Shown here: one piece after another, positions 26,423-35,594 of the stretch
Layout: every line of letters starts with the position of its first letter
Numbering within the stretch: position 1 is the first letter of the stretch
Source of the DNA: Cytobacillus oceanisediminis 2691
Lineage (GTDB): Bacteria > Bacillota > Bacilli > Bacillales > Cytobacillaceae
Reading direction: 5' to 3'
Assembly (NCBI RefSeq): GCF_000294775.2
Contig: NZ_CP015506.1
Span: 3,199,501 to 3,263,500 of the forward strand
Length of the DNA stretch: 64,000 bases
The notes under the pieces: generated by a model
Seen by the model: only the letters and a program-made list of their open reading frames with translations
Told to the model about the DNA's origin: nothing
The model's database searches: none
Program-made: the position numbers and the translations under genes

Positions 26423-27802
26423 TTATACATGAACAGCATGACCAACAGCACTTAGCAGCGCTTCATGAACGGCTTCAGAAAGGGTTGGATGGGCGGCGAT
26501 GAAATTTTCCATCAGGTCTGCTGTCAATTCTGCATGAAGCATGACAGCTCCTTGCCCAATAAGCTCTGTTGCATGAGCTCCCACGATGGAAATTCCGACG
26601 ATTTCCCCGAATTCCGGATCGATCATAACCTTTACTTTTCCAGCCTGTTCATTGGCGATTAGCGCCTTGCCATTTGCCGAGAATGGAAACTCACCCATTC
26701 TGATATCACCATATTTTTCTCTCGCCTGCTTTTCTGTTAAGCCAACACTTGCGATTTCAGGTGATGTGTAAATACAGCGGGGAACAGCGCTGGCATGAAC
26801 TACAGCATCCATCCCACAGGCATTTAAAGCCGCCACTTTTCCTTCATGGAAAGCCATATGGGCAAGCTGAATTCCACCGACTACGTCACCGCATGCATAA
26901 ATGGAAGGGATGTTTGTTTGCATATGGTCATTAACATGGATCCCCTGATTGGAAAAGTCAACCCCTGCACCTTCTAAACCCAAGTGATTGACTCTAGGCT
27001 TGCGGCCAACGGAAACGAGAACCCGGTCTGCCTGAATTTCATGGAGTCCCTTATCGTCTTCAATGAACGCTTTCTTCCGGGCTGCTTCCAAATGCTTGAG
27101 AGCAGCAGAAGTGTAAATCGCTGCGCCGTCTTCTTCAAGCTGTTTATGTAAGACCCTAGCGATATCCTCATCTTCGCCTGGAAGGAGCTGACCCGCCATC
27201 TCGACAATGGTCACTTTTGTGCCCATTCTGCTGAAAATACTGGCAAACTCACAGCCTATTACACCACCGCCGACAATCAGCAGCGAGGATGGAATCGACT
27301 GAAGCGACATTGCCTGGCCGCTATGAATCACCCATTCCCCATCAAAGGGGGCGAAGGGCAATGGGGCAGGTTCGGAACCTGCCGCTATGATTATGTTATC
27401 GGCCTTCATTTCTTGCTGATTTCCATTGCTCACAACTTGCAGAACCTGACTTGTCTTGAAAGAGGCCGTTCCTTTAATTACCTTCACTTTATTTTTCTTC
27501 ATTAAATATTGAATCCCTTGAACAAGAGTTGAAACGATCCTGTTTTTACGATCCTGGACCGCATTCCAATCAATTTCTATTAGCCCAGATGGCAGACGAA
27601 TCCCAAACTTATTGGCATGATATAGCTGGCTGTACACTTCAGCACTTTCTAACAGAGATTTTGTAGGCATACAGCCCTCATTTAAACATGTTCCTCCAAG
27701 AGGCCCTTGGTCAATAATGGTCACTTCCTGTCCCTGCTGGGCAGCCGTAATGGCAGCTACATATCCAGCAGGTCCACCTCCAATAATGGCGATCGATCCC
27801 AA
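26423..27802 (-). CDS. acoL: Dihydrolipoyl dehydrogenase (E3) of the acetoin dehydrogenase complex
   Basis: 459 aa flavoprotein. FAD-binding IIGGGPAGYVAAITAAQQG, redox-active disulfide GGTCLNEGCMPTKSLL (C-x4-C), NAD-binding LLIVGGGVIGCEFASIFSR, and the C-terminal HPTLSEAVHEALLS with the catalytic His-Glu pair. It reoxidises the lipoamide of the E2 subunit encoded 15 bases upstream. TTG start after GAAGGGA. Confidence 0.92.
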   Translation of the reverse strand: MGSIAIIGGGPAGYVAAITAAQQGQEVTIIDQGPLGGTCLNEGCMPTKSLLESAEVYSQLYHANKFGIRLPSGLIEIDWNAVQDRKNRIVSTLVQGIQYLMKKNKVKVIKGTASFKTSQVLQVVSNGNQQEMKADNIIIAAGSEPAPLPFAPFDGEWVIHSGQAMSLQSIPSSLLIVGGGVIGCEFASIFSRMGTKVTIVEMAGQLLPGEDEDIARVLHKQLEEDGAAIYTSAALKHLEAARKKAFIEDDKGLHEIQADRVLVSVGRKPRVNHLGLEGAGVDFSNQGIHVNDHMQTNIPSIYACGDVVGGIQLAHMAFHEGKVAALNACGMDAVVHASAVPRCIYTSPEIASVGLTEKQAREKYGDIRMGEFPFSANGKALIANEQAGKVKVMIDPEFGEIVGISIVGAHATELIGQGAVMLHAELTADLMENFIAAHPTLSEAVHEALLSAVGHAVHV

Positions 27803-27817
27803 AGCATTCCCTTCTTT

Positions 27818-29047
27818 CTATAAAAGCATCGTAACCGGCTCTTCCAAAAACTGTTTGACTGTTTGTAAAAACGCTGCTGCCGGTGCTCCATCAAGGACAC
27901 GGTGGTCAAACGTCAGACTGAGAGGCAGGATGCTTCTTTTTTCTATTGTTTCCCCCTTAAAAACCGGCGTATCATAGACAGCTCCGACCCCAAGGATCCC
28001 TGATTCCGGCGGATTTAAGATTGGGGTAAAATGTTCCACACCGTAAGAGCCAAGATTACTGATCGTAAAGGTAGATCCCTGCATCTCCTCGCTGCTCAGC
28101 TGCCCAACTCTTGCCTTCTGTGCCAACGTTTTAATGCTACTTGACAATTCAATGAGTGAACACTTTTCAGAATGGCGAATAACTGGAACAACTAAGCCCT
28201 TATCAATAGCAACTGCCATTCCAAGATGCACATGCTTAAATAAATGGATTGTTTCATCGATATAGGCACTATTCATTTGCGGATGCTGCTGAAGCGAAAG
28301 CACCACTGCCCGAGCGATAAAGTCAGTCACCGTCAGTTTATTCTCATAACGGTTTTGGACCGTTTCGGCTGTTTGCTTCTGCAATGAGATTAATTCCGTC
28401 ACATCCACCTTCATGTTTATCGTCAGCTGTGCGGTCTGCTGCAGGCTATCATGCATTCTGCCTGCAATAACCTTTCGAATGCCAGAAACCTTCATTTCCT
28501 GGGCCTTTTCAGCTGTTTCCAAGGCGGGTTTGTCCATTTGCTTCTCTTCTACCTTTTGCACACGGGATTGTTTCAAAGCTTCCTGGACATCTTCCTTTGT
28601 AATTCTTCCTCCAGGTCCTGTGCCCTGGATTTCACTAATATTGATGCCGCCCGCTTCTGCCATTTTTCTGGCTACTGGAGAGATTTTTACGCGGTCTCCA
28701 CCGGTTTTCACCTGCTTGCTCTTCTCTGGTGTTTCTTTTACTGGAGATTCGGCAGCTGCTTTAGTCTCCTCAGTTTGTACAGAGGCACTCACCGGAGCAA
28801 TTTTTTCACCAGGATGGCCGATATAACAAATAACAGCTCCCGGCGGGACTCCTTCCCCTTCAGGAACGGCAATTTCCAATAATGTTCCTTCTGCTGGAGA
28901 TTCTACATCAATTTCAATTTTTTCCGAGCTGACACTTGCAATCGGTTCTCCTTTTCCAACCCGATCCCCGACCTGCTTGTTCCATATGGATACCGTTCCT
29001 TCCTTCATAGCCATTCCCAATTTTGGCATTACAACTTCTACTGACAT
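27818..29047 (-). CDS. acoC: Dihydrolipoamide acetyltransferase (E2) of the acetoin dehydrogenase complex
   Basis: 409 aa. Lipoyl domain (residues 1-80) with the modified lysine in SVSSEKIEIDVESP; a Glu/Pro/Lys-rich linker; the E1/E3-binding domain near 115-155 (SPVARKMAEAGGINISEIQG); and the catalytic acyltransferase domain from about 190, ending with the active-site motif LTFDHRVLDGAPAA. It transfers the acetyl group from acetoin cleavage to CoA. 18 bases separate it from the E1 beta gene. Confidence 0.92.
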   Translation of the reverse strand: MSVEVVMPKLGMAMKEGTVSIWNKQVGDRVGKGEPIASVSSEKIEIDVESPAEGTLLEIAVPEGEGVPPGAVICYIGHPGEKIAPVSASVQTEETKAAAESPVKETPEKSKQVKTGGDRVKISPVARKMAEAGGINISEIQGTGPGGRITKEDVQEALKQSRVQKVEEKQMDKPALETAEKAQEMKVSGIRKVIAGRMHDSLQQTAQLTINMKVDVTELISLQKQTAETVQNRYENKLTVTDFIARAVVLSLQQHPQMNSAYIDETIHLFKHVHLGMAVAIDKGLVVPVIRHSEKCSLIELSSSIKTLAQKARVGQLSSEEMQGSTFTISNLGSYGVEHFTPILNPPESGILGVGAVYDTPVFKGETIEKRSILPLSLTFDHRVLDGAPAAAFLQTVKQFLEEPVTMLL

Positions 29048-29065
29048 GGTTATCCCGCCTTCCCA

Positions 29066-30094
29066 TTACACTTCAAGAGGTGTTCCTAATAACTCCGATA
29101 CCACTTTCACCACTCGTTCTGCTTTTGGCAGATAAATATCCTCAAGCGGCGGAGAGAATGGTACGGGAGTATGAGGAGCTGTGATCCGTTTGATTGGTGC
29201 ATCAAGGTAATCGAATCCTTTGTCAGCCACCAGTGCGGCTATATCTGTCGCTATACTGCACCTAGGATTCGCTTCATCAATCACAATGAGTCTATTTGTC
29301 TTTTCTACTGATGAAAGAATCGCTTCTTCATCCAATGGCGAAAGGCTCCGCGGATCGACAACTTCAATTTCAATTCCTTTTTGAGAAAGCTGTTCCGCAG
29401 CCTCCAATGCGGTATGAACCTGCTTCCCTATGGCTACAACCGTCACGTCTGAACCTTCCCTTTTAATATCTGCTTTGCCGATTGGAATCGTATAATAGCC
29501 TTCCGGGACATCACCTGTCATGTTATAGAGGGTCTTGTCTTCAAAAAAGATGACAGGGTCATTATCTTCGATTGCAGCAAGCAATAAACCCTTTGCTTCA
29601 TATGGGGTTGATGGAACGACCACTTTCACACCAGGGATTGCAGTAAATAGTGCATATAAACTTTGAGAATGCTGGGCAGCGGCTCTAAATCCGGCGCCAT
29701 GCATCGTTCTGATCGTGACCGGAACCTGGGCCTTTCCGCCAAACATGTAACGGAATTTTGCCCCCTGATTTAAAACCTCGTCCAAGCAGCTGCCGATAAA
29801 ATCATTAAACATTAATTCGGCAATGGGACGCAGTCCGGTAGATGCAGCAGCCATCGCTGCTCCCATATATCCCGCTTCCGTAATCGGTGTATCTAAAATC
29901 CGCTCCCGCCCAAATTCCTGGACAAGACCTTTCGTAACCCCAAGCACACCGCCCCATGCATCTTCATCCTGCAAATGGTCCACCTGAGCTCCGCCGGCAA
30001 CATCCTCACCCATTAGAATGACATTCTCATCCTTGCGCATCGCCAGTTTCATAGCCTCATTGATGGCCCCTGACATACTTACCTTTCTTGTCAT
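29066..30094 (-). CDS. acoB: Acetoin dehydrogenase E1 component, beta subunit
   Basis: 342 aa transketolase-like subunit. Typical segments are NEAMKLAMRKDENVILMGED, then a GCR-like FGRERILDTPITEAGYMGAA, RTMHGAGFRAAAQHSQS near 125-145, and VVDPRSLSPLDEEAI in the C-terminal domain. With the alpha subunit it forms the TPP enzyme that splits acetoin. Strong AAGGAGGAG site, 64 bases after the alpha subunit. Confidence 0.92.
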   Translation of the reverse strand: MTRKVSMSGAINEAMKLAMRKDENVILMGEDVAGGAQVDHLQDEDAWGGVLGVTKGLVQEFGRERILDTPITEAGYMGAAMAAASTGLRPIAELMFNDFIGSCLDEVLNQGAKFRYMFGGKAQVPVTIRTMHGAGFRAAAQHSQSLYALFTAIPGVKVVVPSTPYEAKGLLLAAIEDNDPVIFFEDKTLYNMTGDVPEGYYTIPIGKADIKREGSDVTVVAIGKQVHTALEAAEQLSQKGIEIEVVDPRSLSPLDEEAILSSVEKTNRLIVIDEANPRCSIATDIAALVADKGFDYLDAPIKRITAPHTPVPFSPPLEDIYLPKAERVVKVVSELLGTPLEV

Positions 30095-30158
30095 GAAAGA
30101 CTCCTCCTTTTATTTAAAGTGTCCTTTAGTCAAAACATTGTCTTGTATACTCTTAAAA

Positions 30159-31154
30159 CTAATAAGAGACATATACGTCCGTTAGCAGCTCGGATGCATT
30201 CGGATATGGACTTTCTTCACTGAACTTTACAGCCTGATTCACTGCTGCCTCAACAGATTTTTCAATTGCCTCAACTTCCCTTTCAGCAAGCAGCTGCTCA
30301 TTCAACAAATGATTTCTAAAGAGGAGAATGGCATCTTTATCCTGCTTGTGCTCTGCTTTTTCCTGATCTGCTTTGTAGGTTTGGGCGTCTCCCTCAAAAT
30401 GGCCATAATTCCGGTATGTCACACATTCAATAAGTGTAGGACCTTCCCCGCGTCTTGCCCGCTGAACAGCTTCTTCAGCAGCCTGGTAAACAGCCAGAAC
30501 ATCCTTCCCATCCACCTTGATGCCAGGAATATTGTAGGCAATTGCCCGGTCCACAATGGACTTACAGCTCGATGCATACGAAAATGGCGTCGCTTCCGCA
30601 TATCCATTGTTTTCAGCAACAAAAACAACCGGAAGCTTCCAGATCGCAGCCAGATTAATTCCCTCATGGAAAGTCCCATGGTTCTGGGCACCGTCACCAA
30701 AGAAGCAAACGCTTACATTATCAGTCTTTTTAAACTTGGCTGTTAGTGCTGAACCACAGGCGAGCGGAAATCCTCCACCTACAATTCCATTGGCTCCAAG
30801 CATGCCTTTATCAAAGTCGGCAATATGCATGGAACCTCCCTTGCCTTTACATAGCCCTGTGACTTTTCCATAAATTTCAGCCATCATGCCATCCAAATCA
30901 CAGCCTTTCGCAATACAGTGCCCATGTCCGCGATGGGTGCTTGTTATGCTGTCCTTGTCATTTAAATGCGCACAAACCCCAACAGCGACCGCTTCCTCAC
31001 CTGCGTATAAATGAACAAATCCCGGCAGGATTCCTTTTGCAAACAGCTCATGAACTCGATCCTCAAACTGACGGATCTCAACCATTTTTTGATACATCCA
31101 CTGGGCTTTCTCCTTTGATAAAGCTACATCTTTACTGCTTTCCAATGCTTTCAT
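30159..31154 (-). CDS. acoA: Acetoin dehydrogenase E1 component, alpha subunit
   Basis: 331 aa. The TPP-binding motif is GDGAQNHGTFHEGINLAA (GDG...N); substrate-side blocks include STHRGHGHCIAKGCDL and GKVTGLCKGKGGSMHIAD. I place the start at the ATG at 31154, which follows AAGGAGG. The frame is open for 28 further codons upstream, but that stretch contains the sigma-54 promoter and cannot be translated from that mRNA. It is first in the operon E1 alpha, E1 beta, E2, E3, butanediol dehydrogenase. Acetoin dehydrogenase is preferred to pyruvate dehydrogenase because of AcoR and the promoter. Confidence 0.93.
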   Translation of the reverse strand: MKALESSKDVALSKEKAQWMYQKMVEIRQFEDRVHELFAKGILPGFVHLYAGEEAVAVGVCAHLNDKDSITSTHRGHGHCIAKGCDLDGMMAEIYGKVTGLCKGKGGSMHIADFDKGMLGANGIVGGGFPLACGSALTAKFKKTDNVSVCFFGDGAQNHGTFHEGINLAAIWKLPVVFVAENNGYAEATPFSYASSCKSIVDRAIAYNIPGIKVDGKDVLAVYQAAEEAVQRARRGEGPTLIECVTYRNYGHFEGDAQTYKADQEKAEHKQDKDAILLFRNHLLNEQLLAEREVEAIEKSVEAAVNQAVKFSEESPYPNASELLTDVYVSY

Positions 31155-31195
31155 TCTTTCAGCCTCCTTGGAAAAATAGATTTCAACTAAATTAA

Positions 31196-31213
31196 TTGCA
31201 AGAACCGTGCCAA
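31196..31213 (-). promoter_or_regulatory. Sigma-54 (-24/-12) promoter of the acetoin operon
   Basis: On the minus strand TTGGCACGGTTCTTGCAA. This matches every fixed position of the consensus TGGCACGRNNNTTGCW. It lies 42 bases before the acoA start. Together with a downstream acoR gene it shows acetoin-inducible, AcoR-dependent transcription. Confidence 0.92.
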
Positions 31214-31265
31214 GATAGCAAGCCGCTAAATTCAGCAATTTTTGTATAATTTTGCTCGAAAAAAA

Positions 31266-31298
31266 TAGACAAAACGAGACAGTGTCTCGATTTGTCTA
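31266..31298. promoter_or_regulatory. Near-perfect 33-bp palindrome upstream of the acetoin promoter
   Basis: TAGACAAAACGAGACA facing TGTCTCGATTTGTCTA, one mismatch, with a T-run on the minus strand. It lies 53 bases upstream of the -24 box, a distance suited to an activator site, but a near copy at 32070-32102 sits behind an ABC transporter gene as a terminator. The remnant beside it (31324-31389) is from the same permease family, so its origin as a duplicated terminator is more likely. Confidence 0.6.
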
Positions 31299-31323
31299 CT
31301 TATGTTCCTACTAAAAAGGATTT

Positions 31324-31389
31324 CTATTTTGCAGACGGAAGAATCCAGCCAGCACCAAAGAGAGCAGCATCCATCATGGTTTCGAGTTC
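31324..31389 (-). pseudogene. 3' scrap of an ABC-2 permease gene
   Basis: Minus-strand translation ELETMMDAALFGAGW followed by a stop resembles LEAMMDAALFDAGW in the permease encoded at 32163-33266. With the palindrome that follows it, this is a degraded second copy of the end of that gene or a paralogue. Confidence 0.65.
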
Positions 31390-31537
31390 TTATTTCTCTT
31401 TGGCTTTAGCAGTTGCTTTTTGCTTATAGAGCTGAGAAAAAAAAGTAAATGAAATTGCTTAAAATATTTACTAAAATAAAACATTTCGCCTTTGGTGTTT
31501 TTGGTATAATTTAGTAATAAATTCAAAGGTGGTTACT

Positions 31538-31885
31538 ATGAACTATTTTTTAAGTTTTGTTCTAGCTGTATCTCTTACTTCATTGTCTTATTTTTTCGGC
31601 AGTATCCTTACAAAGAATGCTATTTCTGTTCTAGCAGCATTCATAATCGGTACTTCAGTAGTGTCTTTAGGATCCATTACGGAAGCATTAGGTGCCCCCA
31701 TCTGGTTAATTGTTTTAATACCTTTTCCTGTTGGGATGTTTCTGCTCTATCTTTTTATGAAAAAACCTTTGCCTATTTGGTTTCTTACCTATATAACAAT
31801 ATTAGCTTTGTATTCTGTCATTCACGTCATAATGAGTTACTTTTTTAACTTCCACTCATTAATTCCTGCTTGGAAATTGTCGTAA
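31538..31885 (+). CDS. Hypothetical small integral membrane protein
   Basis: About 115 aa with four hydrophobic segments (near residues 3-22, 28-45, 52-72 and 80-105) and almost no charged residues. No domain recognised. AAAGGTGG precedes the ATG at 31538; the frame is open from a GTG at 31529 that overlaps this site. A TATAAT at 31505-31510 could be its -10 box. It stands alone, between the acetoin promoter region and the exporter locus. Confidence 0.65.
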   Translation: MNYFLSFVLAVSLTSLSYFFGSILTKNAISVLAAFIIGTSVVSLGSITEALGAPIWLIVLIPFPVGMFLLYLFMKKPLPIWFLTYITILALYSVIHVIMSYFFNFHSLIPAWKLS

Positions 31886-32069
31886 TTTAATTTAACGGTA
31901 ATCCTCTTGGATTCCCTGAAACCAGGCCCCTCTGTCATTGAAGTTATGAATTAGTGCAAAGGGAAAGCTAAGATGCAGACTCCTTGGAAAATTTATTTCA
32001 TCTCCTTTATTCGTGCCAAAAAAAGAAGTCAATAATACTAGCAATTCTGTGAAAAAAACGTTCAAAAAA

Positions 32070-32102
32070 TAGACAAAACGAGACAATGTCCCGATTTGTC
32101 TA
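32070..32102 (-). terminator. Terminator behind the LnrN-like gene (copy of the palindrome at 31266)
   Basis: On the minus strand TAGACAAATCGGGACATTG pairs with its inverse ending TTTTGTCTA, followed by TTTTTT. It is about 60 bases past the permease stop. It differs from the 31266-31298 element at only two positions by eye. Confidence 0.75.
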
Positions 32103-32162
32103 TTTTAATTTCTATTCATAAGGAAGAGAGCTAAAGGGTTAGCGAAAGAACCCATCCCATGC

Positions 32163-33266
32163 TTACCTCCTGCCCCGTTCCCCTAAATTAATCCCAATCC
32201 CCATATAGATAACGGCAATCAGCAGCATAAACGAAACCGGCAGCAGAATATCACTCCAGCCTGCATCAAAAAGAGCAGCATCCATCATCGCCTCAAGCGC
32301 ATAACCCATAGGGAAAAGGTCAGCAATAAAGGTGAATACCGGATTATCCATTACACCCGGCGGCACATACACACCGCTGATAATCGGGATAATCGGAATA
32401 ACAGATGGATAAACCATGTTGAACTTTTCCGGCGTTTTGGTCAAGCCGGCAACCAGCATAGCCAAGCTTACACTGCTAAATGTAAACACGGCGGCAATCG
32501 TCAGAATAAGGGAAAGCGGCCCTATTTCATAGTTCATGACATATTCGAATACCAGAAAAACAGCGGCCATTTGAAAAAAACCAATGAAAAAGCTATACAG
32601 CAGATGACCGGTATACATATTGGTTTTACTTACTGGTGAAAGGTTCAGACGGTTCCATACCCCGCTGACTTTATCCGCATTTATGCCATTAACCTTAAAT
32701 CCAATGGTGAACATGGCAATAAACAGGGTAAAGCCAAACAGCAGCTGGGTCCCCATATTATGGCTAGTCAATTCTCCGCCATTCACGCTTTCGGTGTTAA
32801 CGGTCAGGGGCGGTTTTTCCAGGTAGCGATCGATTTCTTCTCTTAATTCAGCTGTATCAGCAGAGCCTGCAATCGCCTGAAGCTGTGCTTCCTCCATAAA
32901 TACTTTATGGACCTCCTGCTCGATCAGCTGGATATTGGGCATATCAGAGGCGGTTATTAAGCGATAATCCTCTTCCATCAATAGAATGGCAACATCCCTT
33001 TTTCCCTCTCTAACCTGTTCACGTGCTTCCTCTTCTTCTGATATAACATATTCGGTATTTTCATTATCCTTATTTAATAACTTTACCCATTTTTGTTCAA
33101 TCTCCTCTGCATTTGGCCCGGAGGCAAACACAGAAACAGTGGTATTCGTCTGCCAGGCTGAGTTTCCAAAAATGAGGGTAGCTAAGATGCTCAGGCCAAT
33201 AAATGTCAGGATTAGGAGCGGTTTTCGTTTGTCCTTTAGAAATTGCGCGTAAAACACTGGATACAT
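32163..33266 (-). CDS. ABC-2 type permease, LnrN-like
   Basis: About 367 aa. N-terminal helix (residues 15-35), a long extracytoplasmic region (about 40-175), then five helices (from about 185) ending GINLGERGRR. The start is the ATG at 33266, overlapping the TGA of the upstream permease gene (TGATG). The frame is open 16 codons further but would lie inside the other gene. Partner of the next permease and ATPase in an efflux complex. Confidence 0.85.
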   Translation of the reverse strand: MYPVFYAQFLKDKRKPLLILTFIGLSILATLIFGNSAWQTNTTVSVFASGPNAEEIEQKWVKLLNKDNENTEYVISEEEEAREQVREGKRDVAILLMEEDYRLITASDMPNIQLIEQEVHKVFMEEAQLQAIAGSADTAELREEIDRYLEKPPLTVNTESVNGGELTSHNMGTQLLFGFTLFIAMFTIGFKVNGINADKVSGVWNRLNLSPVSKTNMYTGHLLYSFFIGFFQMAAVFLVFEYVMNYEIGPLSLILTIAAVFTFSSVSLAMLVAGLTKTPEKFNMVYPSVIPIIPIISGVYVPPGVMDNPVFTFIADLFPMGYALEAMMDAALFDAGWSDILLPVSFMLLIAVIYMGIGINLGERGRR

Positions 33267-34531
33267 CAGCTTCGCCCCCTTTTTGGAAAGATTGACACAC
33301 TGATGGCAAAACAAATGATAAATACACCCATTAGAAAAATAATCGGGAAAAGCAAGTCATTGAAATGACTATATTGAACCCATTCAATAAGGGCTGTCTG
33401 TGTCAGGCCATTCGGTGTCCATTCGCCGATTTTTTGAATCGGGTCCGGAAGTCCTTCCAGCGGGAAGAAGCTTCCGCCCAGAACGCCAAACCCCATAATG
33501 ACCAGGGTAGATATACCACTTGCTGCGTTGGTGTCGCTTAGATGGAGTGTTAGAGCCGTAAATAAAGCGGAAAGTCCCCCTACCGTTAAGGCAAATGCGA
33601 TCAGGACAACCATTAATCCCGCCCAAAACGTGAATGATTTATCCGGAAATACATCTAACAGCAATTGAACAACCGTCAGGGTAATCGCGATTTGCAGAAT
33701 GGCGAGAATAAAAGCGGATACCGTTTTCCCAATTAAGAAGGACAGCGGATGGCTATTCGTTAATAAAATCCGATTGAACACCTGCTCCCGCTTTTCTGTC
33801 ATCGTTTTTAACGAAACCGTTTGAGCCATAAATAAGGCAAAAAGGGTACCAATTGCGATTGAGAAATATTGGGAAATCGTATACGCATCCGCACCATCAT
33901 CGCCTTCAACCACTTCCTTGCCTCCCTTTGGCAAAATGGGTTCTCCCGTAGCCTGGACTCCTTTACTCCCAAGGGCAAACTGCGTATTTACCGTATTTAC
34001 AAAGGTATGGACAACTTCTTGAAGCGTGCTGACTTCTGACGATTCCTCCTCGGATAAAATCGTTACGGACCCTTGAGATGTTTCCCCTAATAGAACACCG
34101 GATAACGATTCAAACGTAAACCCTTCTGGAATTTTAATAATCGCATCCAGATCCCCGTTTTTCACTTGTTCCGCCGCTTCCTGTTCACTGAAGTTTTTTA
34201 CAGTCACCCAATCCTTCAAATCAGAGCTGTTCAGAAAATCATGAATAAGCTTTACAGGATCAAGCTTATCTGCTTCTGCAAGTAGTACACTTTTTTCTTC
34301 GGAGGATAATCCCTTCGCTTCCACAGCAGCTGCAAATTGTTCCTTCCCCTTCTTCACATTATCTTCCTGCACCACTGAAATATCTATTTGCATCGCTTTT
34401 TCATCCTTAAAAAGGCCAGAAAAGGCAAAATTCAAGATCACAATGATCAGGATGGGGAGCAATAATGCCATTAAGATCTCTTTGCGGTCTCTCCAGAAAA
34501 CCAGAAGATCTTTTTTAATAAAAGCGCCCAT
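33266..34531 (-). CDS. ABC-2 type permease, LnrM-like
   Basis: 421 aa. N-terminal helix after MGAFIKKDLLVFWRDRKEIL, a long extracytoplasmic domain (about 45-225), then the ABC-2 membrane core with five to six helices and the usual FPLEGLPDPIQKIGEWTPNGL loop before the last helices. The loop FFPLEGLPDP is a hallmark of this exporter group. It is 13 bases after the ATPase gene. The five-gene order (kinase, regulator, ATPase, permease, permease) matches the linearmycin-resistance locus of Bacillus. Confidence 0.87.
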   Translation of the reverse strand: MGAFIKKDLLVFWRDRKEILMALLLPILIIVILNFAFSGLFKDEKAMQIDISVVQEDNVKKGKEQFAAAVEAKGLSSEEKSVLLAEADKLDPVKLIHDFLNSSDLKDWVTVKNFSEQEAAEQVKNGDLDAIIKIPEGFTFESLSGVLLGETSQGSVTILSEEESSEVSTLQEVVHTFVNTVNTQFALGSKGVQATGEPILPKGGKEVVEGDDGADAYTISQYFSIAIGTLFALFMAQTVSLKTMTEKREQVFNRILLTNSHPLSFLIGKTVSAFILAILQIAITLTVVQLLLDVFPDKSFTFWAGLMVVLIAFALTVGGLSALFTALTLHLSDTNAASGISTLVIMGFGVLGGSFFPLEGLPDPIQKIGEWTPNGLTQTALIEWVQYSHFNDLLFPIIFLMGVFIICFAISVSIFPKRGRS

Positions 34532-34544
34532 TTTTCACCTCTCC

Positions 34545-35477
34545 TTAATCCCGCAATGTTTTACCTGTCAGGTGCAGAAAGACGTCCTCCAGGCTTGGAA
34601 TTTCGACTTGATAGTTCATAATTTGAATGCCTTCTTTTTCAGCAGTGTGCACAAGGCTGCTCAAAAGATGATGATTCTTTTTTGCCAGAATGCGAAGGCC
34701 CTCACTCGTTTGTTCTACTTGAAGGACATCTGGCAGTGTTTTAATTTTGTCCGTGAATGCTTCACTTCTCTTGCTGAGCTGAACCCCGATGGTATCTTCA
34801 CTGGATAAAATACTCAGCAATTCTTCCTTGCTGCCAGTTGCGATAATTTTTCCGTGATCCATAATGTAGACCCGATTGCATAATTGCTCGACTTCCTCCA
34901 TGTAATGGCTCGTATACAGGACGGTAGTGCCCTCGGTTTGATTTAATTCCCGAACCGTTTCTAATATATGGTTTCGTGACTGGGGGTCAATGCCGACAGT
35001 CGGTTCGTCGAGTATGAGGATTTTCGGATTATGAAGCAGTGCAGCAGCGATGTTGATTCTTCGTTTCATTCCGCCGGAAAAGGTTTTAATCAGTTCCTTT
35101 TGGCGATCCTTTAAGCCAACCATGTCCAGCACTTCCTGAATTCGGACTTCTAAGGTCTCTTTCTCCACCCGGTAGGCTTTTCCGAAAAACTTCAGATTTT
35201 CATAGGCTGATAGCTCCTCGTATAATGCGATTTCCTGCGGGACTACCCCCAGCACTTTTCTGAGATCAGAAGGGTTTTGAATCGTGCTTTTTCCGTCAAG
35301 CTTCACATCCCCGGAAGTCGGCTTAATGAGGGATGCAATCATGGAAATCGTCGTTGATTTACCTGCGCCGTTCGGCCCGAGCAAACCGACTGATTCGCCT
35401 GTATGCAGGTATAGGTTAATTTCATCCACCACTTTTTTATCTTTAAAACTTTTCGTCAGTTTTACTGTTTCGAGCAT
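34545..35477 (-). CDS. ABC transporter ATP-binding protein, LnrL-like
   Basis: 310 aa. Walker A GLLGPNGAGKSTTISM, Q-loop region LGVVPQEIALYEELSA, signature TFSGGMKRRINIAAALLHNP, Walker B LILDEPTVGIDPQSRN, H-loop TSHYMEE. The C-terminal extension (about 220-310) is typical of drug/antibiotic efflux ATPases. Likely energises export of lipid-active antibiotics, by analogy to LnrLMN. Confidence 0.9.
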   Translation of the reverse strand: MLETVKLTKSFKDKKVVDEINLYLHTGESVGLLGPNGAGKSTTISMIASLIKPTSGDVKLDGKSTIQNPSDLRKVLGVVPQEIALYEELSAYENLKFFGKAYRVEKETLEVRIQEVLDMVGLKDRQKELIKTFSGGMKRRINIAAALLHNPKILILDEPTVGIDPQSRNHILETVRELNQTEGTTVLYTSHYMEEVEQLCNRVYIMDHGKIIATGSKEELLSILSSEDTIGVQLSKRSEAFTDKIKTLPDVLQVEQTSEGLRILAKKNHHLLSSLVHTAEKEGIQIMNYQVEIPSLEDVFLHLTGKTLRD

Positions 35478-35594
35478 GGTTCCACACTCCTTTATTTAGT
35501 TGATACATTTAAGATATAAAAAAGGAAACAGCATCACTACTGTCTCCCGTCACGAGTTATGTATTTCACCATTACTTTCATCATTTTATCTGAA

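Noticed and set aside
31892-32086. 64-aa minus-strand frame between the small membrane protein gene and the exporter locus
   Set aside because: It begins inside the terminator palindrome, has no ribosome site, and its composition is not clearly protein-like.
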